Shown: positions 1 to 11,860 of the stretch, one piece after another | How the letters are laid out: the number at the start of each line of letters is the position of its first letter | Position numbering within the stretch: the stretch's first letter is position 1 | Assembly: GCA_008828725.1 (NCBI GenBank) | Contig: MEHQ01001097.1 | Span: 146,218 to 210,217, forward strand | Direction of reading: 5' to 3' | From: Saccharina japonica | Taxonomy: Eukaryota; Sar; Phaeophyceae; Laminariales; Laminariaceae | Length of the DNA stretch: 64,000 nucleotides | Translations under genes and position numbers: made by a program | The notes under the pieces: model-generated | Seen by the model: the letters and a program-made list of their open reading frames with translations, nothing else | What the model was told of the DNA's origin: nothing | Databases searched by the model: none

Positions 1-680
1 GTCCCCCCCCCCCCCCCCCCCTCCCCCCCTTCCCCCCCGTGCACCGTCAGAATCACGCCTCCTATGTACGACAAAAAAAACTACCTGTCAAATAACTCAT
101 CACAGGGAAACGCAATGCCAACCTTTCCTACTGAAACCCACTGAACCCCAATAAGCAGCACGACACCAAAAGGCACCCACAGCACTCGTGCGGTGGAGGG
201 TCGCCCCTCGTGGTTGCCGTATATACGAGCGGTGTACATACGCCTCCCCCCGTGCTTCAAGACAATATTTTCACGCCGACCTAATATACAGTGCACTATG
301 CGCACCGCCCCACCACCACCTCTCTCCCCCCACCCCCCGGTCTCCCTCATCATACCCGTACTGCCCGCGTGGCGGTGAGGTGAGTGCCATTGGTCGTGTA
401 CGTATGGGTGAGACATTCATGGCGCCGCCCAGTGAAAAAGCACTCGAAAAAAAGGCGCTGGGGGCGACTTCCACACACCACACACACCCTTGCAAAAAAA
501 AAAAAAAAACACACACACACACACACACACATTTCCTCGCATTTTTTTTCGTGTTTTTTTTTTTTGTGGGACAAACATACCAGAGGTCAAGGTATTTTTC
601 CTTGATAGTAAATACTTGCAACAAGAAAAAAAAAAAAAAAAAAAAACTGTCACAGTATCGTACTAACATTATTTTCCAGG
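1..680. repeat. Simple-sequence tract region at the window edge
   Basis: The stretch opens with a run of about 20 C and holds A-runs at about 495-510 and 625-646, a (CA)n tract at about 510-530 and T-runs at 541-566. Open frames here run through homopolymers and look spurious. The 3' exons of the minus-strand SAC3 gene could lie in this stretch, but I could not place any. Confidence 0.6.
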
Positions 681-1067
681 TACATATATACAGTATGCAC
701 TTTGCTCCCAGAATGTGAGTCCCACTTTTATAGAGGTTTAACTTAACCCTCTTGGGGAATTTTCACAGAAGAAAACATGAAAAAAAAATGACGATCACAG
801 CAAACGGCCGCCCACCCACCCACTGCTGCGTGATTGAGGGACGATACAAAAATCGGTGTCCCGAGTCACAACGCAAGGGAGGCTTACGCCACGAGAGCAA
901 CATGCTTATACCCGTGCTGCTCTGCTTGCTGGGCGCTCACGACCCTCGTAGACGGGCTGATTTGTAACCACCAAAAAACTTTCATCATGTTTTTTTGGTC
1001 GCTTATCTCGGGGGTCCGTCCCCCCAAAAGGACTGTAAGACGAGCTGCAGGCGAACGGACCACATAC

Positions 1068-4000
1068 CTCGGGCTCGTTGGGACTGGCCAGTCCGTCGGT
1101 GACCTCGCCGCGGGCGACAAGAATAGTGTAGAACTCGTACTGCACAAAAAAAAAGGACCGCGAAGAAAAAAGGCCGGGGCCAGCAGGAGGGTGGCACGGG
1201 AGGCGGGAGGGGGGGCCGGGGGGGGGGGGGGGGGGGGGGGGAGAGGGGTCGCGACCGGGCAGGGGTCGCGACCGGGCACGTTTGTTTCCGCTACACAAGG
1301 AAAAATCGAATGTCGACAAATACACGAAGGAGGGCACTTGGTAACCAAAAAAAAGAAGGAAAAAAAACGGTCACGCACGCGGCTCTAACCACAAAAAAGA
1401 TCAAAATCAAAGGAGGTATTATACGTACACTACTGTAACCCGTTTTGAGCAGAAAAAAAACAAAAAATGTTCTTGAACAGCCCGCTTGCCAATTTGTGGC
1501 CTCTTATTCTGGACCAACGGAACCAGCCGCCCGAGAATGCCCGTGAGTAGGATGGGCACGACCATGGCTACGCTCGGTCTTGTTGTGCCCACGAAGCTCT
1601 GAAAACACATGCCACCCGTCTACACCACATGCTGCGCTGGGCGGTTGCGCAAGATCTTCGCGGGGACTGGCGACTCTCCAGTTGGGCCGGGAGAACACTG
1701 CTTCCAGCGGTCGCGGCGCGGCCGTCGGCCGACACGATTCTACAGCAGTACGTACCCATAAGCATGTTGTCGCCTATCTCTGGCCCGTTGTCGTGCGAAG
1801 CTTACCGTAGGACAACGACACACAATGCGGCAAGATTAGCAGCAGCAGCAGCAGCAGCATGCAGCAGCAGCAGCAGAGCAGAAGAAGCATGCAGCGTTCC
1901 TTCAGAGTCCTTGGTCGAACATAAAAAAACGGGTATAAAACGTACACCAACACGAGCACAAGCAGCAGCAGAGGCCTTACCAGCTTCTTGAGCGTTTCCA
2001 CGATGGACTTGAGGTTGAACCGGTGGGTTTGCATGGTGTTCTTTTCCATGCGGTTGGCCATCAGCACGTACCATCTATAGACCGAGTGAAGCGGGCGGCG
2101 GCAAAAAACACGGCAACAAGGCAGTACGTACGTACGTACGTACGTACGTACGTAGTCCAGAAGCGGTTCACACGACAGCGAAAAAAAACACACACGAATT
2201 AGTCCCTTCTCCGGAGCGAGCGAACAGGAGCTGCTTCTGGAAAGAAAAGCGCGCTCGATCTGCGTGCAAAAGAAAAAGAAAAAAGAGGCTGGTGGGGTGA
2301 AAGATCACAGCCGAAGTCAAGACGTCCGCACATACTGCCTACATACGATGATAATGATGATGATGATGTTATCGCATTCGCTCATTGCCCTGAAATAGAG
2401 CCCCCGAGGTCACATAAACACCAAATACTCAGCCCACGGTACGTAAGGCTTGGCACTTTTTTTGCTTCCTGAGACAATATTTTCTGACCCAGTTGAGCTC
2501 CTCATGTCGAACGACCGGTTAGTACGAGTACGTATGCTATTTTCAATTTTCACGACAATAGTTGTTTCAGGACCACTGTACGTACGTACGTAGCGCATAT
2601 AAGTATTGGCCGGGTTGCACCAGCAATTTTTTCAATAAGTCATGTTTTCGGGCGAAGAGAGATACTGAGCTCCCTCAGAAAATAATTGAAAAAATAAGGT
2701 ACCACCCTTGGAAGGCATTTTGCTCCAAAAAATCATTTCCAGAAACGTGCATGGTTGACGCACCGAAAGCGAGTCAGTCACAAGGGAGGGAGATCCCCCC
2801 CCCCCCCCCTGGAACGCTCCGTCTCGAAAGGGATGCGTGGTCAATGGTCAAATGACTAAGGCAAGCAACAAATTAGTACGCCCCCCCCCGGAACGGGAAG
2901 ACTCTTGGTAGAGCCGCACGTACGTAGATTTTACACCGAGTGAGTCGTTGCCACCGCTTACCTCGCCATTCTTTCGTGCGCCACAACGCTGGCCTCGGAC
3001 ACGAGCCCCACGACAGCGTTGTAGCCTTGCATGTTGTAGTCAGATCTGATCATTCGGAATCTGTCCCACACAAAGTTGTACAGCTTTTTAACACACATGA
3101 GAGGCGGAAAAGGAGAGGTGGGTGGGGGGACGGGGGGCGGGAGGGGGGGGCGGGGTAAGGGTCGGCGGTTAGAGTAGGCTTCGATATTTGCGAGAGGAGC
3201 AACTGCATGCCCAATTGACTACCAGCACGGGGGCGCACAGCAGTTGTTCGATCTACTTTCATATTCAGAAGAATGCAACACGTCACTATTAATAAAACGA
3301 GAACGAGGACACAGATCAAACCGGTCGCACAAGCGCGCAGCGACGCCGCCGTGGCAGCGAACACACAAACAATAAAAAAATATGAAATGGCTGCCCTTGA
3401 CATCACACCCCCCCGCGCCTCACCCCCCACCCCCCCCCGACTCTCTTTCCCAGCAATAAAACAGCTGTATAAAAAAAGGTACGAACTCACATCGTGCTCG
3501 GTCTCTTCCTCCGCACTCTCCGCCCTGGACGGGTTGTTCGCCCGAAACTTCACCAAGTACTCCTGAATCCGAGGGTCTTCCCACGCCGAGTCGGGGTCCC
3601 CTCCACCTTGCGGTCCCTTGTCCATGCAGTTCGCGACGAGGTGGTCTACGGTACGCGCGAGCCACTGCGGCGTGCGCAGCAGCTCCGGCTTGCTGATGTC
3701 CATCCCCGCCGCCGCGCGCTGGTGCCTTTTGACAACAAGCTCGTCGTTCGACCAGGGTCTGGGCGGCGTGCCCCCGTTCCCCCCCTCGGCGGGCATCAAC
3801 AGCGCGGGGTGCTCCTTTTCCAGGATGTGCAGGTCGCCCGGCACGCGGCGCGACATCTCTTCCAGCGGGCACATTCCCTCCACCGTGCCTACCTTTATCT
3901 CTGCGTCGTCCAGGTGGCTGCCTCTCTGCACATCTTCGGCGGAGGCGTTTTCTCCCCCGGCGCCACTGCTACCGCCGCCACCGCCACCACCACCGCCTCC

Positions 4001-5440
4001 TCTAGTTCTCCCACTTTCACCCCCCCCGCTGCCACCGCCCCCTCCAGAAGCGCCGCCAAATCGTTGAGCCCTGCGATTCTTTGCGGCTACGTCGTCGGCA
4101 GCGTTCAAGCCCGAAGCAGCGGCCAGCCTCGTGTCACTGCCACCACCCCCACCTCCACCCCCGCCTCCGGCAAACGCAGGCGGTTCAGACGAGTCCCCTC
4201 CAGGAGGCGAGGCGCCAAACCCACCCATAATTCTACTGCCTCCTGCAGCAGCAGCAGCAGGGGCAGCAACAGCAGCTGGCGGCGCACGGCCGCTCCTCGG
4301 CCTCCCGCTTCCGCTGCCCGCAGCCCCCCCGCCCACAAACGCAGGTGGGTCAGACGAGGCGTCCGCCGTCGGCGCGCCGAACCCTCCAAGAATCCTGCTT
4401 CGCCCTGTCGCCGACGCGCGGCTGGTCTTGGCCTTGCCACCGCCTCCGCCCCCCACATCCTCCCCCCGGGCCACCCGCTCCCCGTCCTGCTCCTCCCCCT
4501 CCGCCAATAAAGGCAGGTGGGCCAGAGGAGCTGCCGGGCGGCGGAGAACCAAACCCGCCCATAATTTTACTCCTCCCGGTAGCATCTGCCGCAGGACCGG
4601 CAGCGTTCGCGCCGAGCACTCGACTGCCCGAATTCGAGCTCTCAGTTCGGGTGCCTCGGGTAGGTGGAGCGTTTCGACGGCCCACTCTGTCGGCGGCGCT
4701 TCCTCCCCCTCCGCCGTCGGCACTCGCCGCTAATCCTGCCCGGGATCTCAATGGGGACGCACTCTCGCTAGTCGTCGGTAGCCTCGCCGCCGCCCAGGGC
4801 AATCCTCCTCGAAGCGCACTTTGGCCTGTGCGAGTAGAGGCCGGCATCGGCGCTCCGGTAACGCCCCCCGCGCCCGCACCTGCGCCCCCTCGCACCCGCC
4901 CCTTCCCGAACAAACTCGCCGCCATGCCTGCTCCATCCGCGAAGGTGCGGCGTCTACCCTCCGTCGGCGCCACCTTGCCAAACGCTGCGGTCGCACGTGA
5001 GGCCGGGGTGGAGGTGGAACTGGTACCGAAGCCCGAATTGGTCCTAAAGCCCTTGGCAGCGGAGGCCTTCGGTGCAGCCGCAGTCGCCGGGGCGGCAGCC
5101 GATCTATCTCCTCTACTCCAAGCACTAGGGGTCAAAGCACGCTTGGCCGCATCAGCGAAAGAGCCACCGCCACTGACACCGCCGCCGCCGCTACCGCCGC
5201 CATCGCCACCACCGAAGCTGCCACCGCCGCCACCGAAGCTGCCGCCGCCACCACCACTACCACCACCACTACCACCGACAGCGGCATTTCCCACTGATCC
5301 GGCCGGCGCGGCCGCTCCACGGCCGCTTCCGATTCCGCTGAAACCTCCCGGTAACGAACCGCTTTTAGTTTGACCTCCAAACGATCTCACGCTGAGCTTG
5401 GGTGGCGAAGCTGCTGCTCCCAGCCCACCGCCACCGCTGC

Positions 5441-5471
<31 letters not shown>

Positions 5472-6260
5472 GAAGCCGCCTCCTGCACCGAAGCCGCTTT
5501 TCGGCGAGGGCACAAATCCGGAACCTCCGGTGCTGCCACCGCGAGGGGCGAGTTTTGTCGCTGTCGGCTTTGACTGTTGTCCCCCGCCGTCATACGACCC
5601 CGCCGCGCCGCCGAATCCTCTCCCTCTCCCGGAACCGAAACCCCCTCCGGTGCCGAAGCCGCCCGCGGCCGATGGCGTCGTCGCCGAGGCCACCGCCGCC
5701 CAGCTTGGAACGGCCGGAGGCGACGCCTTCGCTCCAGCTGACGAAGGTGCCCCGAATCCAGCAGCTGCAGTTCTAGCGCTGCTGCTGCTGCTGCTACTGC
5801 TGTTGCCTCTGCCGCCCGCACCTCCGAACCCCCCTCCGGTACCAAAGCCCGCTCTCGACGCACCCCGACTACTTGCTGCCCCAGTAAGACCCACCGCACC
5901 GCCTACCGCCCCGGTGCCAAACGGGGTGGTCGAGGGACCTTTCCGGCTTGGTGGTCCGCTAGAAGCAGCAAAATCGCCGGCGGATCCTGACCCAAAAATG
6001 CCGGCTCCGCCGGCGACAGGCGGCGCAGCTGTCGAGGCGAAGGATTGCGCCCCAAAGCCGCCACCCCCACCGAAGCCAGACTTGCTTCCAAAAAGGCTAG
6101 ATGCTGGTGCCGCTGGAGTTGGAGTGGGGATTTTGCCGAAACTGGAGGTCTCTCCAACTGAAAAGTTCCCTCCTGGTCCTGCGGAGCTGCCCAGTCCTCC
6201 TGTTGCGAAGCTTTGCTGGTTACTGGTCTTGTTCTCCTCTTTGCGACCACGGCCAAACAT
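1068..6260 (-). CDS. GANP/SAC3-type mRNA-export factor with FG-rich N-terminus (3' end unresolved)
   Basis: SAC3/GANP proteins scaffold the TREX-2 complex that links transcription to mRNA export at the nuclear pore. Exons seen on the minus strand are 6260-3491, 3083-2962, 2074-1981 and 1139-1068, with GT-AG borders and agreeing phases. The N-terminus (MFGRGRKEENK...) is Gly/Ser-rich with many FG and GGFG motifs, like FG nucleoporins and the N-terminus of animal GANP. The SAC3 domain starts with VGTVEGMCPLEEMSRR near 3,900-3,850 and continues with the exon-2 stretch LYNFVWDRFRMIRSDYN and the exon-3 stretch RFNLKSIVETLKKL. Exon 4 (YEFYTILVARGEV) fits the SAC3 motif that follows. About 20 residues expected between exons 3 and 4 were not found. 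Exon 1 needs one single-base frame change in a G-rich run near 4,450-4,480, either an assembly error or real. An in-frame ATG at 6,293 is an alternative start. Later exons below 1,068 were not identified. Confidence 0.82.
1836..1888. repeat. Imperfect (CAG)n tract in a SAC3-gene intron or 3' region
   Basis: Two blocks of CAG triplets are separated by CATG. The tract lies downstream of the exon ending at 1,981. It is not in the coding frame proposed for the gene. Confidence 0.8.
2124..2154. repeat. (CGTA)n microsatellite, about 7 units
   Basis: A perfect run of a self-complementary tetranucleotide lies in the intron between SAC3 exons 2 and 3. Shorter runs of the same unit occur at many other sites, for example 2,579-2,591, 14,590-14,608 and 27,930-27,940. 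Confidence 0.9.
2790..2890 (+). repeat. Poly-C-flanked short dispersed repeat, subfamily 2, copy 1
   Basis: A core of about 60 bp, starting GTCTCGAAAGGGATGCG and ending in TAC followed by a C-run, sits in a SAC3-gene intron. A further C-run lies on its left. Near-identical cores occur at 27,830 and 29,608. Confidence 0.8.
4130..4610 (-). repeat. Three coding repeats of an R-I-x-GGFG...PPAF motif in the SAC3-type gene
   Basis: Three copies of a unit of about 26 residues follow each other: GRSKIMGGFGSP...PPAFIGGGGG, GRSRILGGFGAP...PPAFVGGG and GSRIMGGFGASP...PPAFAGGGGG. The first copy is read in one frame and the next two in the frame one base over. The conserved repeat shows that both frames belong to the same protein. 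FG dipeptides of this kind are known to bind transport receptors in nucleoporins; that role here is inferred. Confidence 0.75.
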
Positions 6261-6850
6261 CGTGGACGTTGGCACGAAAACACCCTTTTGCACAAGTCAC
6301 GCCTAAAGGTTGTAGTTTTTGCTTGAGCAGGACGTTTCTTTTAGTCTCCCAGAAGCATGGAGTAATACGGGTGTCACGGTCGAAAGAGTGAGAAACAACG
6401 CGTGAGGCTGTAGACGCCAACTTTATATGTCCTCCACGCGTCTTTACACCACGATTGGCGCCATCACAGCAGTGTTCCTCTGTTGCAACCTTCACCCACA
6501 GCGCCGCCCTCAGCAGTCATAATCGTACGAAACGCCTCGCAATGTTTACAAAAACAAAAATGTGTAACCGCCATTTTCAATTTCCTCTTTTTGCGAGTTG
6601 CGAGGAAGCGAGAAGCAGGAACAAAACGCACCCCCGTCATCTCCCAAAGTACTCGTATTATCGATTCTATCAGTTGTGAATGGTGAGGCTACCGGCGGCT
6701 GCTTTTATGCATCCCTCGACCCAGCTCCTTCATTGACAAGCTCAGCAAGAACGTCTGCGATTGATCTACCCACGTGTCAGCGCCGAAGGGAACCATACAG
6801 AAAACAGGCACTGCTGTCGACTACCAGAATATTATCGCACAAATACGCGT
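6261..6850. promoter_or_regulatory. Divergent intergenic region between the SAC3-type and BTB genes
   Basis: The start codons of the two genes are about 590 bp apart and point away from each other, so promoters for both must lie here or overlap. I see no clear TATA box or named element. The 5' untranslated regions are not delimited. Confidence 0.5.
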
Positions 6851-9031
6851 ATGGCATTTCGTCCAGTCAAGCCGGGCGTACAGCGATTATGGGAGCAGCT
6901 CGAAGACGAAGAGCACGCGATCGTCATGGAGCGCCAGCGGTTGCAAGATATCTGGAAACAGATATCTGCCATGCACAAGACAAACGCAGAAGCACGAGAA
7001 GCGTGAGTGTGTCAGAGACTGCCATGCAAGGTGGTTGAGTGTTTTCCCTGCGAGTACGTACAGTATAATAGTATAATCGTATTGCGGTATACCTGTGGTA
7101 CGTCGTACGTACCCAACACGTAATCGTACGTATGCATATGACATCATACATATGTACTCGTACACACCTCGTACGGTACGAGTACTCGTATTAATAGCAG
7201 CAGTACGGCGGACCACGCATTTGTCGTTCTTGGACGCGCCGAGCGACATGCGATGGCATAGCGAAAGACCAATTGATGTTGGTATCGGCTAATGTCCACG
7301 CAGACGATCGTTCGCAAGGGGCGCGCCAAACTGGATATCAACAGATACATACCTGGTACGACATATGTTCAACCACAAGACCACTTCTCCTCCGTACTCC
7401 ACTTCTTACTGCTGTATACTGTATACCGACTACTGCTGTACTACAGTTAGTGTACGAGAGTAGTCGCCCGTTATTCATGCCTTTGATCACGCATGGCGAG
7501 ATACGTTGAAGGATAAAAACAGTTCGTTGAAAACCACAAGGTACCAGGTATAGCACCAGCCTTGGCTCGTACAATCTTGGGAGTGTCGTCAGTCGGAATT
7601 AACATGGAAATTCCGCGGGGTGCACCTTGCCCGCCGCGTTGCTGTCAACAAATACCCGTGTACTTGGTGTACTCGTTACAGCTTTGAGAACGAAGCCTCT
7701 TTCGACTTCATTGGTGGCGACGAGCGCGTTCTTCTCAACGTGGGAGGGCACGTATTTCAGACAAAGGCCGAGGTGCTCTGCCGCGATCGGTATTCCTTGC
7801 TAGCCTGCGTCTGCAAAACGGAGTCGCCAATACCTAAAGACGAAGAGGGGACTTTCTTCTTCGAACGGGATTGGTGAGAAGGGGACACCCCTGCTCTATT
7901 AACTATTTGTGGCCGGCTTGTTTTCCATTCTGACGCATTCCGTCAGCTACGTAGCTATGTATACTATGAATTGAACCATCTTTGAGTGCGAGCGAGGCAT
8001 GTGCTTGCAGTTCGTCGTCTTGCTACAGGCAGTCATTTCGGTTGATCAAAGTACGGTGTACGAGTACCCATATTGAGGATGTTAGAAGGTCCGGCACAGG
8101 ACACAAGGTTCATTCGTGCCCTGGGGCGGGCTACTAATTTGCGGGCTTCCTTGCCGAGTGTGTCTGTACGTTGATACCGGTTCTTGACGTTCATAAGCAA
8201 TGTCGATCACGCTGGAGAAGCTGACATATGAAGGTTACGCGCTATCAAGGGACATAATCGAATTATAGTCGCAAGAAGATGGGTAATGCTTTGCACTACG
8301 AGTATATAGATCATCCTGAAGCAGCAATTCGCTATATCGGTGCAGAGCTGTAAGCGGTTTCTTCTTGACGGCGGTCTGCTTTCGATCCGGCAGTACCTTG
8401 TTTTTTACGGCGCTATATACTGTTCACCAATCGCGATTGATCTACGGCCAGGTGGATATTCCGCTACATTCTGCAGTTTTTGAGAAGCGGCGACCTGCCC
8501 GAAGAACAAGCGCTGCTCCGAGAAATGTGCGTTCAGTGTGGGGAATACACTCGAATTGTAACATGCTACTTTCGACGCGACCACGCTGATATTGTTAGAG
8601 TTTACCCACCTTCGCCACACTTGCTGCAGGCGCGTGTCTGTTGGCGGACAAAACCTTGCGACTGGCAGCTGTTAATAGTAGTTACTTGCCAACAGCGCGG
8701 GGGAAATTTAGGGGGTTGCTCGGATGCTGGCGGCATCACAATTGTCTCCTGCGCGCATTCGAAATATTTACCGACTGACGAATCAACCGGCAATATTGCG
8801 GGCTGTAAGTGGCCTTTACCTGTTCGGCCCAAAGTTGTACTAGTAGGGCGTTTGCGCGGGGTGGAAACACTATTAATAATAAAAGTATTCCGACCTTCAT
8901 TTTTTTTTGTCTTGTCGCATTCACGTCCAACTGATTCCAGGTACGACGAGGCTGCCTTCTACCGCCTGAACAGCTTGCGACGAGCCATCCAAAGGAGGCA
9001 AGTGACGCACAATAAGGCGCTGATCGGTTAA
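6851..9031 (+). CDS. BTB/POZ (T1, KCTD-type) domain protein, 169 aa
   Basis: BTB domains of the T1 type mediate oligomerisation in K+ channels and in KCTD adaptors of Cullin-3 ubiquitin ligases. Exons are 6851-7002, 7682-7873, 8452-8526 and 8941-9031. All borders are GT-AG, the phases agree and the total is 510 nt including TAA. The start MAFRPVKPGVQ opens a charged, probably helical segment (residues 1-50). The BTB core follows from about residue 58: VLLNVGGHVFQTKAEVL, then CRDRYSLL, TFFFERDW and WIFRYILQFLRSGDLP. This order (NVGG, FFxDRD-like, FxxILxFLRxG) is typical of the T1 fold. The C-terminus (YDEAAFYRLNSL...) also matches the end of this domain. No transmembrane segment is visible, so it is not a channel by itself. 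An adaptor role is inferred. It could also be a free-standing tetramerisation protein. Confidence 0.9.
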
Positions 9032-11354
9032 CGGGGGATTTTGACGGCCAGGGTCCGACACGCAAATTAGTTCAAAGCAAACGTGGTTGTGGGCAAAACC
9101 CTACTGCCATACATCTGGTATCTGGTACTCGTAATAGGAAGCACCGTATCAATAAACATCCCCCGTCTCTTCAATCGCGTTGCCTCAAGGCGCGCCCCCC
9201 CCCTTTGTATGCATGCATCGTGTGTTTTTTCAGCGTTTCCGTTGAAACACTAACGCTTATCGCCACGCGAGAGGGATCCTATGCATCCCGTTTGAAAATC
9301 TACCCATAACGACAAAACGTAAACCCTACGTACACCGTTGGTGTCGGCCCTCAACAACAGGAGAGCTGCAAGAACAGCGACAAGGGCCAACTCGCCAGCG
9401 GACCAAGGAACGACAGCTGGGCTTCCCCGGCAGTCGGTGCCCGAGGCAAGAACTTCCACAGCTGACTACCGATCAAGTCTGCGGCATGCCATGCGGGGCC
9501 GAAATCCGCTCCGTGAGCCGCTGCCGGACCCGTTCGGGTTCAGCTGCAGAAATAAGAGATAGCCGAGGGCAAAAGCGTCAAGCATGGTTTGGCTGTTTGG
9601 TCGCTTAGGCAGCATTACATATTCCAGTGTTTTGTTGCTTATACTCAGTCTTCCGGAATAATTTTGGCAGTTGTTCCAGCTGGTTGCGAGTCCTCAGTCT
9701 TTCAGGACTTTTTGCAGTTGAGGTATTGATAGGGTGTTCATTGGGGGTGGGGCGGGTGAGGCATTTGGCAGTACCTTCTGTTGCCAGGGGGGGTGGGGGG
9801 ACTCCAGCAAACAGCTGGGTGACGATCAAGTCTTAAGCAACCCATATTTCGTTTCCGCATTGTTCAGTGACTGCAGTTCAACGAGTCTCTCGACATAGCT
9901 ACATCAGCTTGGAGCCTATGACAAACCACGTGCCCGGCCGCACACTAGTGTGTCTCGTTGTTGTTGTACCACGAGGCAGCGTAAAAACATGAGCACATGG
10001 AAGTCGTAATGCCATCCGCTTTGGCTGAGCACACACAATTTAGCCGACCTGACCCTAATCACCACGATCCTACAAGAGTACGTGTTGGATATGGAGGTTG
10101 TCTATAGATGGTTAACACTGAAAATACTACGTGCTTCGAGTTGTACGCGTATGTATCATAACAGCATTATCCCGCAGCAGCAGGACACCATCCTCGATGA
10201 ATTACCCGCAGCAGTGAAAAACTGGCAACAACATATTGCCTAGTCTAAAATAAGGGGTAACCTTTTGTCTCTGGGTGCGGTCTCAGTCGGCCAAACGCCT
10301 TTTCTTTGCCGTGAAACTTGCCCTGTCTTGAACGGCCGAGGCCACTTTTTTTACTTTTACATACTACATCCCAGGACTGAAACAGCTCGGTTGTTCTTGA
10401 AGGGATTCATGTGCTAGCCTCAAATAGAAAGACCTTCGGAGCACACTACTACTGGAGAAATGTCAAACCAGCTCTCAGGGCATACAGTAATATGCGTTTG
10501 CTCGTATAATGTCGACGGAAAATGGCCGCCGCTCCCTGCGCATGCCAGGGCAGCGATTATGACGTACAGTATGCCTGGTAAGTTGCGTCTGTATTCTACC
10601 ACGGGTCCGGATAAGGTTTCCGCAGACAGGTGCACTATTTGTTTTATTTCGGCGGACCAGGAGCAATGATAAAAGGGTCAAGGTGGTGGCAAGCGAATGC
10701 GGCGATGCTTCGATCCCATTTGTTGTTACGGGTCCCTCTTCTACGTAACGGCCGCACAACCACACGGTGGGTTGGTGGCGTTTTTTTTTTTCATCTCACC
10801 GCCGTGGTGATGTCTCGATACCATACTCGTACGATGCGTGCGTGGAACAGCTGGCGCCAGCACGCAATCTTCAGGTTGACCGCGAAGAAAGTCGTGCGCA
10901 ACACGTTTTACACGTACGTATGTGTCGTCCCGCACCCAAACACCCGTACCGGTATTTCGTCGCAACGATGCTGTGCATCCGGGGCGGAAGTGAATTTCCG
11001 ACGTTCACACTGTTAAACACGAGCACGTCCTCTCCCGTTTGCCGCGCGCGCGATCTACGGCTCACCTTCGAAACGTGGGAACTCGAAGTGCACATGTTCT
11101 CAACAATGTTTTCCGCTCTTTCTTGGGCTGAAGGGAATTTAAATGTCTTCGTATTACTTTGGACTATTGCTATGAGTATGGTCTGGGTACACTTAGTGCA
11201 ATTTATTGCTACGAATTTTGTCCGGCACACCGGGCGGTTTTGTAGTTTTCCGGTTTCACGCGGCGGCCCTGCACGTTGTTATACTGTCAGTGATCGAATT
11301 CGACCCCCCCCTCATCCGGCCGAAGCAAGCAAGGCGTGGATGTAAACAGTATCT

Positions 11355-11860
11355 GGCTTTTCCGTGGCGGTCCCATGGCAGTCCCATGTCAGCGCCGTGA
11401 ACTTTCGTGGACGTTCAAGGATCACTATTATTGATGTCGGTGGGCGATCATGAACGTTCGTGGCACGCCCTGACACTGCCATGATACTGCCATGGGAGTG
11501 TGCATGGGTATTGACACACTAGTATGGGCTGTGCCACTGACACTACCTGACAGTGTTTCCATGGTAGGCTTCGCCATGAAACTGTTACGTATGGTATTAA
11601 TACTCGTAGTCGGTTTCCTTTCTTTCGTGAACGCGTTCACGAAACTCCACCTCTTTCGTGACATTATTATGGGTGTTAGGAAGCCCATTAAAAAGCGCGC
11701 CAAGGCGCATGACGTGCACGAAGAAAGCTCATGGAAGCTGACGAAAGTACCACACGCAAAGCTTATTCTGGCAGTGATGCCATGAAAACATTCTACGGGC
11801 AGTTCCATCGAAATGCCATGAAAGCCCATCCACGGTTTGCCACGGAAGCTTCTATGGGGC
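11355..11860. repeat. Foldback-like segment centred on a perfect 22-bp palindrome
   Basis: At 11,623-11,644 the word TTTCGTGAACG is followed directly by its exact inverse complement. On both sides lie many copies of CCATGG- and TTCGTG-type words. The two ends are loosely inverted: CTTTTCCGTGGCGG near 11,358 against CCACGGAAGC near 11,840. The layout resembles a decayed foldback element, but I see no clean target-site duplication. Confidence 0.4.

Noticed and set aside
188-718. Long plus- and minus-strand open frames at the left edge
   Set aside because: They run through A-, T-, C- and CA-repeats and translate to low-complexity Lys, His, Phe and Val tracts. No domain is visible.
884-960. Possible further SAC3 exon around PVYEGRERP or RVVSAQQAEQ
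   Set aside because: The splice borders and phase do not fit the exon ending at 1,068 convincingly, and the residues do not resemble the next part of a SAC3 domain.
1490-1770. Candidate exon to fill the SAC3 gap between exons 3 and 4
   Set aside because: No frame with matching phase gives a SAC3-like sequence, so it was left out.
3494-6306. Long plus-strand frames antisense to the SAC3-type gene
   Set aside because: They are Pro-rich shadows of Gly/Ser-rich coding on the minus strand. The minus strand carries the SAC3 motifs and spliced phases.
10767-11345. 192-codon plus-strand frame as a gene
   Set aside because: There is no recognisable domain, its composition changes along its length, and its last part runs into the foldback-like segment.
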